Shown: positions 53,301 through 58,770 of the stretch, one piece after another
Layout of the letters: every line of letters starts with the position of its first letter
How positions within the stretch are numbered: position 1 is the stretch's first letter
From: Forficula auricularia
Lineage: Eukaryota > Arthropoda > Insecta > Dermaptera > Forficulidae
NCBI GenBank assembly: GCA_024734495.1
Contig: JALMQS010000102.1
Location: 11,820,223 to 11,884,222, forward strand
Length of the DNA: 64,000 bases
Direction: 5' to 3'
Program-made: the position numbers and the translations under genes
Notes under the pieces: generated by a model
Seen by the model: only the letters and a program-made list of their open reading frames with translations
Databases searched by the model: none
What the model was told of the DNA's origin: nothing

Positions 53301-56300
53301 CTTTAATTTACATTAATTAAAACATCTGGTAAAACTTTATAGCTGCCCCCCGAACCAGAGGCCTAGATCCGCGCCTGCCCCTTTGTGTAAACTAACCTTC
53401 GAAGAGAGGTTTCAAAAAGTAATTTTTTTCGAGATATTCAAACGAAAATATATATTTCAAACTCTTTATAAAATATGCTATTTAAAATGAGTTTAGTTTT
53501 TTGAAAATTAATATTTTTTTCCCCTTGAAATTCTCAATCAAGTTGATAATGGTCCCCCCCTTTGTATCAACTACCTTATGAAGAGATGTTTTAAAAAGTA
53601 ATTTTTTTCGAGATTTTCAAACGAAAATATAAATTTCAAATTCTTTATAAAATATACCATTTAAAATGAGTTTAGTTTTTTGAAAATTCTTTTTTGTATT
53701 TTCTATGATGGTGTACAATTCGGACCAAAAAGTTTCGGGTTTGTGGCTACCCAAAACAAATATATATTTCAAACCCTTTATAAAATATACTATTTAAAAT
53801 GAGTTTAGTTTTTTGAAAATTAATATTTTATTCCCCCTTGAAATTCTCAATCAAGTTGATAAGGGCCCCCCTTTGTATCAAATACCTTCTGAAGAGATGT
53901 TTTAAAAATTAATTTTTTTCTAGATATTCAAACGATATCTAGTTAGAGTAGGTGTGTGTAGTTTAAGCCAAATAAAGTTTCAAAACAACTATGAATTAAA
54001 ATCGGTGAGATTTGAATTCATCTAAATCTTTAGATATTAAAAACTTTTAATCACTAATTCGAGAAATGAAAAATTAGTAACCGAAACGTCATGAAAATCC
54101 TCATTTATCTATTATGTATATCTTTTATATATCGTGAATCTGAAATCATCTTCAAAAATAAACAAGCAATTTATAATAAATATATTTTGTTACAGAACGA
54201 GAGTATCGTTGTTTAGGCCAATGGGAAGAAAACGGCAGATTGTACACCTTTACTCAAAGAAGAGATGCAACCAGTTATGAGTGTTTTGTTGGCTCCAAAA
54301 ATAATGAAATCAATATCAAAGAGGCAGGAGAACATTGTGATAGGAGGATCGATCCTCTCCAAGAAGGAATGAAACTCAATCGAATCGGTAAATAATTTCT
54401 CTATTCAAGAGATGAAAATCGATAGGTCATCTCTTACTTCACAAAGAGAAACAAAGAGGTTGTCCTCTGCTTGATGCAAATAAACATATACACATCATCT
54501 CTTACTTGTTGGGATGGTAGAATCATCGAATATTTGGGCTTTTCACTTTACAGAATATACGAGGAAGTTTCATCCAACATGAATTACACTTATTTTTTGT
54601 TTGGTAAAAATTGTTGGCTACTCAAATAATTATTTTGATTTTTATAATATATTGAAATAAATTTATATTTCAAATATTTATTATATCGTTAAATAAGCTG
54701 GCGTGTTCTGATGTGGCCATCCAATTGACTTTACAATACAACATGGCTCCTCACTTATATTTAATATTTAATAAAATTATTTATAATCATGTAGGGGAGG
54801 GGGTTAGTTCTTGCATTTTTAGACTCCTGGGGTCCCACTGATTATGTATACAAAATTTGGTTGTGTTTGGTACAAGGGCCTAGATTTTCATTTTTTAACC
54901 CTACACCTAAAGTAAAAACGGTCAGGAAATAATATAAAATCATAACTTATTCGGGACGTAATTTGGTTAGCCTCTTTTTAGTTTCCGACATAGTTTAATT
55001 CTATAAATTTATGAGACAAGGGATGGATATATGAAATCAATGTGAGATTTCCTTCAGGATACAAATTTTAAATTGCGTTTTTTTTTCAATTTTTATAATA
55101 TTAGTTGTTCCACTTGAGTTTTTCAACACCAAAATTTTGAGCCAAGAATCACTATTTTTAAATAAGTAACTATTTAATCCGCTTTCTTCTTTAGGGTCTT
55201 GTCATGAAAGTGAGAATAACGCCCATACGGAAAGAACAATTCCTACAAGGCCTTCGCCCAATATAACAAGAATGACCCCGCGGCCTACATTTCAACCAAC
55301 TAAGCCATGGAAACCGATTACAGGTAACTTTATTTGTCATTTCATTTTCACATACTTTTATATTTTTATTCGAGCTTCTTGATTCAATTCTAAATTTCAA
55401 ATAATATAACAAATTTATTTTTCATGTAAAAGCTCTAGTGCTGAGGCTCTCAGTTCGGAGGTAAATTGCCCTTAGGAGTATTCAAGGGTTGGACGTTGCA
55501 ATGAGGAATCTGAAACAATATTCAGTTAAATGTTCGGGACCACTATTCAGCTAAATATTTAGTTTGTGCACCTTTTGAGTTAGAATATTTTGAGAAGGGG
55601 GGATCTGAGCAAAAATGAAAAGGGCCAATGAAAAAAAAGGTTGAAAACCACTACTCTAGTGGAAGGAATTATTTGGAGACCAAAGAAATGACGAGACAGT
55701 GTCATCTACTAAATCCCAGTTGCCGTGGCTGATTTCTATTACACGTCAGAATGGATTTGTTCAACCCCCAGAGAATCGAATACGAGTGCTAAAAATAGCA
55801 ATCCGGGTTATGTTTATTATAATATTAATTATATTTTTAGTGAGTAGTTCATTTAAAATCGTACAATTTAACACCTTTTAAATTTCAATCTCACCACAAA
55901 AACGTTAATATTATAATAAATAAAAGATCCAAAATGTGAATGTTAGGTATCCAGAATTTTCAAAAACTTGTATTTCTTAACTTTTCGTGTATATTGATGC
56001 GATCGTCTTATTTACAAGTAAATGGTTTGAGAATAATTCCAGCACCTATCTCTTTTGGATATACAGAATCGGACTTAAATTACTAGATTTACTTCTTTTT
56101 TTAATCTGTTCTATAAAAAAGAATACTTACCTAGTATAAGGGATGTTATAATCGATTTATTGCATATAAACATAATTCAGAGCCTGTCAGGAGGGGAGGG
56201 CAGCTGCCCAGACCCTAATAATTAGAGACCGGATTTTTATGCAGTAAAAACTGCCAAAATATGCAAAATAAGTTGGAATATGCAAATATATCCAGCAAAA

Positions 56301-57829
56301 GATGACAAAATAAATTTTTTATTCACTAAAAAATTAAAGACAAAAAGACTATATATTTAAAGGAGGCTATAAAAGGAATAAAATGATAAAGTAAGTTATA
56401 GACCCTCAAGAGTCAAATATGTATTTTTATTGCGTAAAACATTGGACAAAATTCTCATTTCATTTAATATATTAGAAAATCTTTAAACTCAAAGAAATAT
56501 TAGGTGCACTTGAATAAAATCAACATAATAAATATAATTAAGTTTCAAAAATGTGATCGAAAAAATACTCGGGGGGGGGGGGGGGTAATTTTATTTCACA
56601 GACACGATTGTATTGTATTCCTTTTATTTTTTATATTAACAATCTTTCCTTATTGACTTACAAATAATAAACTAATAAAATAATGGAAATATTTGACCGC
56701 CTATAATCGGATCTCTACAATAATTTACACACACACACACACACACGAACACTCAATGGCCAAAATGGGCTATAGTTCCCGAAGGCCATTAAAAAAAAAT
56801 AAAAAATAATTAAATAATTAACAAAGGATCTCAAAAATAATTAAAATTTGATTGCAATTGTGAATAATTTATGTTTACAAGTATTTTTCGAAATTATCTT
56901 CAGGTTATTATGTCTACTGTCAATTAAAATTGATTTATACGATGAAAAAGAGCACTCCACATCCACAGACCTACTGGGGGCGAATTTAAAGGAACTTCAA
57001 TCCCCCCCCCCCCCCACACTTTTAGTTTGGAAGAAAAATATTGCAAACTTTTCGGCATTTTCGTGTAGAATATAGTACCTATCTAGTTAGTATAACTGAA
57101 TAATAAGAAAAATGAGGGGGTTGTTGTTTTGTAGCTTGTTTACATCCGTTTGTAATGCAACTTTCTACTTCATAGTCCAACACTACACTTCGTGAGGTTG
57201 AGGCCTCTTCGAATTTAAATTAGTGTCCTTCCTTGTTTTATATTTAATCTATATATATATATATATATATATAAATAATTACTTTTAAAACCTCTGTAAT
57301 TGGCGCGAAATGAGCAATTTTATGCAATATTACTAAAATATGCAGTATAAAATTTAACCCACAATATCCTAGATGCATAATTCGGATAGATAATTGATCT
57401 CCTGGGTCGTACGTGGCGCTAAACAAAATATGCAATTGCATAGGAATCCTGTCTACTCATAATAAACCGAATTTGCTAATGTTAAAGCACTATGAAATAA
57501 AATACCATAGATATTAATTACCATTATTTCTATTTTCTTGTTCTCTATTTTATTAATTTTTGATAGGGCTCAAAAATATTATTAGCCCTGATCCTCTTTT
57601 CTATGAAAGGGTCTGCATTCTTAGATTTTTTTAACTTATTCTCTTTCTACCCCTTTAAAAATTATTTTTTAAATTCTATTTTTTGTGAAATTTCTATGTC
57701 CAATTAACAGTTTTTTTTTTTTCAGCTCCTCCGAAGGTAATCAATCGACATAATAGTGCTTGTCACCTAGCTATTTCACCAAGACTTATTTTAGTATTAA
57801 GTTATATTATATATTTATTAAGTGTGTAA
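22645..57829 (+). CDS. Multi-exon gene for Cys-rich, probably GPI-anchored extracellular protein (DUF7042-7045-like), 5' end missing
   Basis: Joined exons: 22645-22819, 23976-24166, 29635-29829, 34438-34547, 34622-34785, 43622-43777, 43953-44020, 44137-44217, 49936-50103, 54196-54387, 55195-55323, 57726-57829. Each intron has AG/GT ends and all eleven junction phases agree, giving 577 residues to a TAA stop. About 27 cysteines, sequons such as NNT, NSS and NIT, a Pro/Thr-rich stem and a C-terminal hydrophobic run after small residues (NSAC) indicate a secreted protein with a GPI-type tail; a very short membrane anchor is the alternative. The Cys spacing and phrases such as YSxVxI...WGxC at the N-terminus and EYRCLGQWE...YECFVG near the end resemble insect proteins with DUF7044, DUF7043, DUF7042 and DUF7045 modules; this match is from memory and the function of the family is unknown to me. 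The first exon found starts inside a codon, so start codon and signal peptide are upstream. Introns reach about 9 kb and are full of transposons. Confidence 0.88.
23976..24166 (+). CDS. Exon B: second half of the N-terminal Cys module
   Basis: Acceptor TTTTCTAG, donor ACA/GTAAGA. Its first T completes an AGT Ser codon with exon A. It encodes CFRCFTLQPRSRN, then KCY and NCPDERS: four Cys, including a CxxC pair. It ends with one base of a codon. A hAT-type MITE (24222-24376) lies only 55 bp beyond the donor. Confidence 0.88.
24222..24376 (+). mobile_element. 155-bp hAT-type MITE, second copy
   Basis: CGAGGGGTGAAC / GTTCACCCCTCG ends; flanks CTTAAATC and CTTAATAC agree at 6 of 8 bases, an aged target duplication. 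It lies in the intron just after exon B. Confidence 0.88.
25053..25562. mobile_element. Large hairpin insertion with 12-bp target duplication
   Basis: ATTGAGTTCAAT stands at 25053-25064 and 25551-25562. The insert contains arms 25105-25311 and 25347-25550 that are near-perfect reverse complements over about 205 bp. Both arms contain GAAGACTGATGATGAAGACC or its complement, and the CACAAAGAGAAAC/AAATAAACATAC block shared with 13924-14118 and 54427-54507. No coding frame. Confidence 0.88.
25563..27480. other. Intron stretch without recognised gene
   Basis: Very AT-rich. It contains a perfect 38-bp palindrome at 25856-25893. No exon or transposon end was recognised. Confidence 0.5.
27532..27642 (-). 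mobile_element. 5'-truncated hAT-type MITE
   Basis: Matches the interior and the GTTCACCCCTCG end of the 156-bp family (15830, 24222, 40420). One end is missing, so no target duplication can be seen. The strand is nominal. Confidence 0.8.
27818..29370 (+). mobile_element. TATGGTAAAGT-ended element split by a palindromic element
   Basis: The left part (27818 to about 28195: CAGGGTATGGTCAAGTATTG to the GGTGGGGGGAG tract) and right part (about 29225-29370: CCAAAATTAAGGGG to TGGCCACATCAGAACATGTC) together cover one copy. The interval between is the GAAGTCGG element. Confidence 0.75.
28220..29190. mobile_element. GAAGTCGG palindromic element, copy 1
   Basis: The palindrome 28220-28650 has arms of about 180 bp (AAAACCGACTTCAAAAAGAT left; AAAGTCGGTTTTATTT right; shared AAAAGGTATAAAATAATTAT), with inner CCGACTTCAAAAAGTGATTTC matches. 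It is followed by a non-palindromic tail with ATCGAAATCGG and the end CTCCTCCTTTTTTGAAGTC. Second copy at 38460-39500. Confidence 0.8.
29635..29829 (+). CDS. Exon C: Cys module with CPINGRFTF
   Basis: Acceptor TTATTTTTCAG, donor TTTTG/GTAAGT. Its first two bases complete an AAA Lys codon with exon B. It encodes EYCPINGRFTFIYN, then LECRT, DNCPSGAEL and RQCLSE: four Cys in 65 residues, in the spacing of a compact disulfide module. Its GC content and codon choice stand out clearly from the AT-rich intron on both sides. Confidence 0.9.
30003..30430 (+). pseudogene. RTE-like LINE C-terminal remnant
   Basis: The + strand reads SKMRIHKSMIRPILSYAAET, RQMLETAEMKTLRRILDL, a stop, then NRYAHVKRMSEDRILKKILI and SRSRPKKRWQDKLE. 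This order (IRPIL.Y..E, EMK.LRRI, H.KRM, RP.KRW.D) is the end of RTE/BovB-type LINE proteins. At least one in-frame stop; no reverse transcriptase. Confidence 0.8.
31160..31660. repeat. GGGTTCC-ended MITE-like repeat
   Basis: TTAGGGTTCCATTT...AAAACGGGAAATC with a TCTGCCTGTTTGTCTCTCC tract, and GGTACGGAACCCTTGG at the far end, form inverted GGGTTCC/GGAACCC termini about 490 bp apart. A perfect 32-bp palindrome is inside (31269-31300). Confidence 0.55.
31979..32154. repeat. Possible hAT-like fragment
   Basis: The right end GCTTAAGAATCACTG resembles a hAT terminus, and CACTGGCTCTTATCTTAAGG could be its partner, but no target duplication is seen. Confidence 0.35.
32824..34019. mobile_element. 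1.2-kb hAT element with exact 8-bp target duplication
   Basis: Ends CAGTGGTTCCCAACTGG and GGTTGGGAACCACTG; GACTATCC repeated exactly at 32816-32823 and 34020-34027. It contains G runs near 32879-32892 and 32935-32943 and a nested TATGGTAAAGT-type element (33205-33815). No transposase frame survives. Confidence 0.93.
33205..33815 (+). mobile_element. TATGGTAAAGT-ended element, copy c, nested in hAT
   Basis: Same order of blocks as 15117-15708: GCTCAAGTATTGTAATCGTG, CGAGCTAGCTCAAAAACTAG, AAATATAAGTGAGGGGCCAG, TGGCCACATC. It has lost the perfect distal TATGGTAAAGT end. Confidence 0.75.
34438..34547 (+). CDS. Exon D: FQCLGHWSTTGNQAYLALLD module start
   Basis: Acceptor TTTTTACAG, donor GCG/GTATGT. 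Two leading bases complete a GAC Asp codon with exon C; the exon ends in phase 0. It encodes two Cys (FQCLGHW and YRCAV). An open frame continues upstream across the acceptor to 34344, but that stretch is intron. Confidence 0.87.
34622..34785 (+). CDS. Exon E
   Basis: Starts in phase 0 after TTATTTTAG, only 74 bp downstream of exon D, and ends CG/GTAAGT in phase 2. It encodes MFRENPVTGSIQIAFSRDST, one Cys, then WPDAAYAAKC. Together with exon D it forms one domain, closed by the split Arg codon shared with exon F. The first ATG here is internal and not a start. Confidence 0.88.
35190..35720 (+). repeat. Dispersed repeat, CTTCTAGCC family, copy 3
   Basis: Contains CCACTTCCGGTTTTCCGATT, CTTCTAGCCTATATCGAGC and GTTGCGAAACGCAGG, as at 19140-19280. 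An unrelated segment (about 35395-35500) interrupts it. The 70-codon open frame on the - strand is only this repeat. Confidence 0.65.
36296..36593. mobile_element. 298-bp hAT-like MITE
   Basis: Ends CAGGGCCGTATTTAGG and TTAAATCCGGCCCTG; flanks TATCGACC and GATCGATC agree at 6 of 8 positions. No coding frame. Confidence 0.65.
37597..38070 (-). mobile_element. TATGGTAAAGT-ended element, copy d, truncated
   Basis: Reverse complement of the distal three quarters of 15117-15708, from TGATGTGGCCATCCACTTGA to the TTTTTGAGCTAGCTCGTCC block. Confidence 0.75.
38115..38265. repeat. Inverted repeat, arms of about 70 bp
   Basis: TTTGAATTTTTATTTAAATTA on the left and TTTAAATAAAAATTCAAAC on the right; both contain the TTATTTATTGAAAACAA block or its complement. 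Directly abuts the preceding element. Confidence 0.75.
38460..39500. mobile_element. GAAGTCGG palindromic element, copy 2
   Basis: Palindrome about 38460-38822 plus tail to TTTTTTGAAGTCGGTTAAAA near 39500, colinear with 28220-29190. The arms share AAAAGGTATAAAATAATTAT and its complement. Confidence 0.8.
39940..40330. repeat. Penelope-like terminal remnants and a foldback
   Basis: CCTAACCCATCGTCAGGAGC at 39990-40010 and CCCTGAAGAAGCAGAG...CTCCGAAACGTCGG at about 40205-40240 resemble ends of Penelope-like elements. The second lies in the loop of an inverted repeat whose arms (about 40105-40170 and 40255-40322) share GCAGTCCACGGTGGTTGTAA and its complement. Confidence 0.6.
40420..40585 (-). mobile_element. 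166-bp hAT-type MITE, reversed copy
   Basis: Ends AGAGGGGTGAAC and GTTCACCCCTCG; target duplication GAAACCTA/GAAACCTC (7 of 8). Confidence 0.9.
41153..42253 (+). mobile_element. pogo/Tigger-type element, internally deleted
   Basis: The termini CACTCAAACCTGTTTTTGTG and CACAAAAACAGGTTTGACTG are inverted repeats with one mismatch, flanked by TA on both sides, the target of Tc1/mariner-type elements. TATGCGGTCCCTAT is present twice near the right end. Contains a (TA)n tract, a G run and the psq-domain frame listed separately. About 1.1 kb against more than 2 kb for an autonomous Tigger, with no DDD catalytic domain. Confidence 0.9.
41783..42052 (+). pseudogene. Tigger/pogo transposase N-terminal psq-type HTH
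   Basis: ATG at 41783. The first 90 residues include KRKTISLETKSTILKRIAQG and STALGKEFGLGESTIRDIQK, a CENP-B/pipsqueak-type helix-turn-helix that binds transposon ends. After about ELTQK the frame runs into unrelated low-complexity sequence (VILFVVIIVV), where the catalytic domain should begin. It could still encode a short DNA-binding peptide; nothing shows that it is used. Confidence 0.85.
42467..43224. mobile_element. hAT-like element with nested GTCCCTAAATTA element
   Basis: Ends CAGGGCGGATC and GGCCCGCCCCTA; flanks ATAATCCC and ATAATACC (7 of 8). Inside, at 42607-42955, inverted termini GGGGACGTCCCTAAATTACG and TAATTTAGGGACGCGCCC mark a second, GC-run-rich MITE. No coding frame. Confidence 0.65.
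43290..43450 (+). pseudogene. LINE 3' coding fragment in the intron before exon F
   Basis: The + strand reads RTSSIVNTFISMTSSDWNNF and LFPGLYNLQFFKTLVVHKHL, matching the FIPLTSRDWNSLP...YNLQLFKTRIHRYL end of the Jockey-like LINE, but diverged. Confidence 0.75.
43622..43777 (+). CDS. Exon F: FPEWAEGKW module
   Basis: Acceptor TACTTGACAG, donor CAATG/GTAAGA. The single leading A completes a CGA Arg codon with exon E, about 8.8 kb away. It encodes FPEWAEGKWQHV, an NNT sequon and RCLDTAPNPERYY. Its last two bases TG join exon G to make a Cys codon, so the TGG seen by reading through the donor is not real. A LINE 3' fragment (43290-43450) ends about 170 bp before the acceptor. Confidence 0.9.
43953..44020 (+). 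CDS. Exon G: short exon ELYTCIWMKYRG
   Basis: A 68-bp exon after TTTCTTTACAG with donor ATTG/GTAAGA. It enters in phase 2, completing TGT Cys with exon F, and leaves in phase 1. It encodes GEELYTCIWMKYRGVNVFEF. The 175-bp intron before it is one of the three short introns of the gene. Confidence 0.88.
44137..44217 (+). CDS. Exon H: short exon with NSS sequon
   Basis: An 81-bp exon with acceptor AATTTTTCAG and donor GGAA/GTAAGT. It enters and leaves in phase 1. It encodes SYSSGILNSSLCSDYNFRDT and the tail TWITQG. The next intron (44218-49935) holds the LINE/LTR cluster of this locus. Confidence 0.87.
44818..45625 (-). pseudogene. 5'-truncated Jockey-like LINE, 3' end with poly(A)
   Basis: The - strand frame from 45625 to the stop at 44927 reads NAGKTQCCLISRRV, SMLGVTLGSDLSWNDHIS, ALSLYYRYYHGVC and SRDWNSLPATIFPATYNLQ: the region after the reverse transcriptase in APE-type LINEs. 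A 3' UTR and a poly(A) tail (poly-T 44818-44833) follow. Both sides are ATATAT tracts, so insertion was probably into an AT microsatellite. No stop inside, so it is a young copy. Confidence 0.9.
45737..46205 (-). mobile_element. Gypsy-type 3' LTR with polypurine tract remnant
   Basis: LTR 45737-46157 (421 bp) runs TGTAGAAT...CCCTACA on the - strand. Promoter-like CTCTATAAAG is at 46063-46072 and an AATAAACC poly(A) signal at 45801-45808. Just upstream on the - strand is AATTTGGGG, a short polypurine tract directly abutting TG, as next to a 3' LTR. About 50 bp of internal sequence remain; no gag-pol and no 5' LTR. Superfamily is inferred from layout only. Confidence 0.75.
46215..48404 (+). pseudogene. 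Jockey-like LINE: endonuclease and reverse transcriptase, broken
   Basis: The first frame (about 46232-47029) has the apurinic endonuclease end: VSFLGDFNVHNKDW, a GDFN core and SNSDHSLIKI with the SDH motif. A frame slip near an A run (about 47010) moves the linker to another frame (to 47288). A second slip near a C run (about 47270) restores the first frame for the reverse transcriptase (47288-48370): NYRPIAITSVLSKIMEKAI, DISKAFDMVWHKNLL, AGVPQGSVISPTLFLIYIND and the catalytic YADD in HCYADDSTL. A 2-bp deletion near 48350 breaks the frame relative to the - strand copy. The element is cut off at 48404, where the 119-bp-unit repeat begins. Two frameshifts and both ends missing make it inactive. 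Confidence 0.9.
48405..48785 (+). repeat. Fragment of the 1.4-kb element with an 85-bp insertion
   Basis: Matches the last units and end of 2385-3790 (GTCTTCAGCAATGGTTACTA, CCGAAACGTC, GATCCGTTGCAGTTTATT). At 48633-48717 an extra 85 bp is flanked by AAACATATTA (48623-48632 and 48718-48727). On the - strand the insert ends in an A-rich tail, as a small retroposed sequence would. Confidence 0.75.
48786..49935. other. Intron stretch without recognised gene
   Basis: AT-rich. A GGAGGT/ACCTCC-rich segment at 49330-49610 has imperfect inverted symmetry (GGAGGTCCACAAATTTTAATC against GATTAACATTTGTAGACCTCC), possibly a MITE. No exon seen. Confidence 0.5.
49936..50103 (+). CDS. Exon I: Cys-rich exon before the alternative splice choice
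   Basis: Acceptor ACTTTTTAAG, donor GAAG/GTAAGT. Its first two bases complete an AGA Arg codon with exon H. It encodes IPCPIRGEYTG, LCAKLSSDCK and SECDISQVYE: four Cys. It ends in phase 1. Both exon J (50789) and exon K (54196) can accept this phase, which makes this donor the branch point between two protein ends. Confidence 0.9.
50789..52059 (+). CDS. Exon J: alternative last exon, Asn/Ser/Pro/Tyr-rich Cys-free tail
   Basis: An uninterrupted frame of about 423 codons follows an AG at 50787-50788 in the same phase as exon K and ends at TAA 52057-52059. Spliced to exon I it would add a tail that begins GSRIRIRNRRDSTKR, with a possible furin-type basic site (RNRR), and continues as low-complexity N/S/P/Y/Q/R sequence with no Cys. 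Inside are two 43-residue tandem units (51358-51615) and REIP repeats (51830-51903). The acceptor is poor: purine-rich AAAAAATAG. No good donor in the right phase precedes the stop, so I read it as a terminal exon. A candidate AATAAA lies at 52912-52917. The protein ending here (about 859 residues from exon A) lacks the hydrophobic C-terminus and would be secreted. An independent intronic gene is less likely, because the open frame starts exactly at an in-phase acceptor. Confidence 0.72.
51358..51615 (+). repeat. Two 129-bp (43-codon) tandem units in exon J
   Basis: Units start at 51358 and 51487 with the same NERRYNNSQS phrase, followed by GYxSFYD and NQExFxQTF. The period is exactly 129 bp, so the duplication keeps frame. 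Differences are mostly substitutions that keep the amino-acid character, as expected for a translated repeat. Confidence 0.85.
51830..51903 (+). repeat. 12-bp REIP codon repeat in exon J
   Basis: About six copies of a 12-bp unit (AGAGAGATACCC and variants) encode REIP REIP REIP REIS RDKP REIP. The period is a multiple of three and no stop is introduced. Confidence 0.85.
52060..54195. other. Interval between exons J and K
   Basis: Presumed 3' UTR of the exon J transcript, then repeats: a diverged hAT-like relic (about 52650-52880, end GATTGAGAACTACCA) related to 55441-55653, C runs near 53140, and tandem units of about 180 bp at 53385-53935 (see separate entry). Confidence 0.55.
53385..53935 (+). 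repeat. Three tandem units of about 180-300 bp
   Basis: CTTTGTGTAAACTAACCTTC at about 53390, CTTTGTATCAACTACCTTAT at 53570 and CTTTGTATCAAATACCTTCT at about 53869 each open a unit with GAAGAGATG and TTTAAAATGAGTTTAGTTTT. The second unit has about 115 extra bases. Confidence 0.7.
54196..54387 (+). CDS. Exon K: EYRCLGQWE...YECFVG module (anchored form)
   Basis: Acceptor TTGTTACAG, donor ATCG/GTAAAT. It joins exon I in phase when exon J is skipped, giving QVYE-ERE. It encodes EYRCLGQWEENGRLY, SYECFVGSKN and GEHCDRRIDP: three Cys. This is the most conserved-looking part of the protein. A 55-bp insertion with a 13-bp target duplication sits 52 bp beyond the donor. Confidence 0.9.
54427..54507 (+). 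mobile_element. 55-bp insertion with 13-bp target duplication
   Basis: TCATCTCTTACTT at 54427-54439 and 54495-54507 flanks an insert CACAAAGAGAAACAAAGAGG...AAACATATACAC, a piece of the hairpin family at 13.9 and 25.1 kb, here without the inverted half. Confidence 0.85.
54690..54915 (-). mobile_element. TATGGTAAAGT-ended element, partial copy e
   Basis: GATGTGGCCATCCAATTGAC, AACATGGCTCCTCACTTATA and GATTATGTATACAAAATTTG match the distal part of the family in reverse. The rest is missing. Confidence 0.75.
55195..55323 (+). CDS. Exon L: Pro/Thr-rich stem
   Basis: Acceptor CTTCTTTAG, donor ACAG/GTAACT. It encodes SCHESENN, then TIPTRPSPNITRMTPRPTFQ: one Cys followed by a Pro/Thr/Arg stem with an NIT sequon, typical of a stalk between folded domains and a membrane anchor. 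Phase 1 at both ends. Confidence 0.87.
55441..55653. mobile_element. 213-bp hAT-type MITE, CTCTAGTG target duplication
   Basis: CTCTAGTG exact at 55433-55440 and 55654-55661. Ends CTGAGGCTCTCA and TTGAAAACCACTA are degenerate inverted repeats of the hAT CAGTGGTTCTCAA type. Lies between exons L and M. Confidence 0.85.
55700..57725. other. Last intron, remaining sequence
   Basis: AT-rich with a G run (about 56572-56585), a CA microsatellite (56728-56745), a C run (57002-57014) and a TA tract (57250-57272). No exon recognised. Confidence 0.5.
57726..57829 (+). CDS. Exon M: last exon with hydrophobic GPI-like tail and stop
   Basis: A long T tract and TTCAG precede the exon. It completes a GCT Ala codon and encodes PPKVINRHNSACHLAISPR, then LILVLSYIIYLLSV and TAA (57827-57829). 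A 14-residue hydrophobic end just after small residues is the layout of a GPI signal; it has no cytoplasmic basic tail. A candidate poly(A) signal AATAAA is at 58537-58542. Confidence 0.85.
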
Positions 57830-58599
57830 AGAAAATCTGAAATTAATATTTTTTTTTTTTGTTTTTTACATTTTGCCATTGCAAGCATTTTCTATATTAT
57901 TTTTCCTCGGATTTCCTAAAAATTAATCTGTATAGAAACAATATTGGTTGGTATGGAGCTCATTTCTGCTGACAATTAAAATTTTGTACTTATTTTTTAT
58001 GACAAAGTTCCATTCTTGATATAGTAACTAAAATCTTCATTTTTAATTTTTTTTAAACATTTTATTTAATTTTAATGCAATTCGAAAATGTATTATGATA
58101 TATATTATAAGACTAAAGACTCGTGGGGCTAGTTAGACAAGAGATTGCCAGGGGTTTGTAAATTAACTTTGAGGCGAATTATATACTTTGTTTGAAATGT
58201 TCTAAGTGTTAAAAATAATTTATTTTTATTATTTTAAAAAGAAAGTATTTATAGAGATGAGTGTTAAGAAATATAAGTTTTAGCAATTAATATTATAGTT
58301 CTCCCCACCTAGGATGATTTATTTTATCTTTAAGTCACTAAATCTCAATTTCTAAAACAATTTTTTTTGTTTTTTATTAAATATTCAATTTTTATATTGG
58401 AGAAAGTGTGAATTAAAACAATAAGTGCAAATAATTATCATAAAAATGTGTAAACTAGAAATTATATATATAAAGATTTTTATTTGGCATATATATATAT
58501 ATATATATATTTGTGATACAAGTATAAATATATTGTAATAAACGTAAGAAAATACAGTAAAAGTCACAAAATATGAATCTTAGGTATAGAGACACTTGT

Positions 58600-58770
58600 A
58601 CAAGGGTCCATCCCGGATGTGCCTTTTGGTACATCTTCTTGCATCAATATCATAATTTTATTTTTATAATGATTTGATGCAAAAAGATTTTTCATCAAAA
58701 CGATGCAACCTCTGTAGTCAGGGGTAGACCCTTGCATCTTGGAAAGAAAGCGAAGAAATTTCAGGGATTT
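58600..58770. repeat. Two LINE 3' UTR tails, tail to tail
   Basis: 58600-58655 reads AAGGGTCCATCCCGG...TTGCATCAATATCAT, and 58660-58770 holds GCAACCTCTGTAGTC...AGACCCTTGCATCTTGG. Both match the LINE 3' UTR at 13430-13520 but in opposite orientation. Confidence 0.7.
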
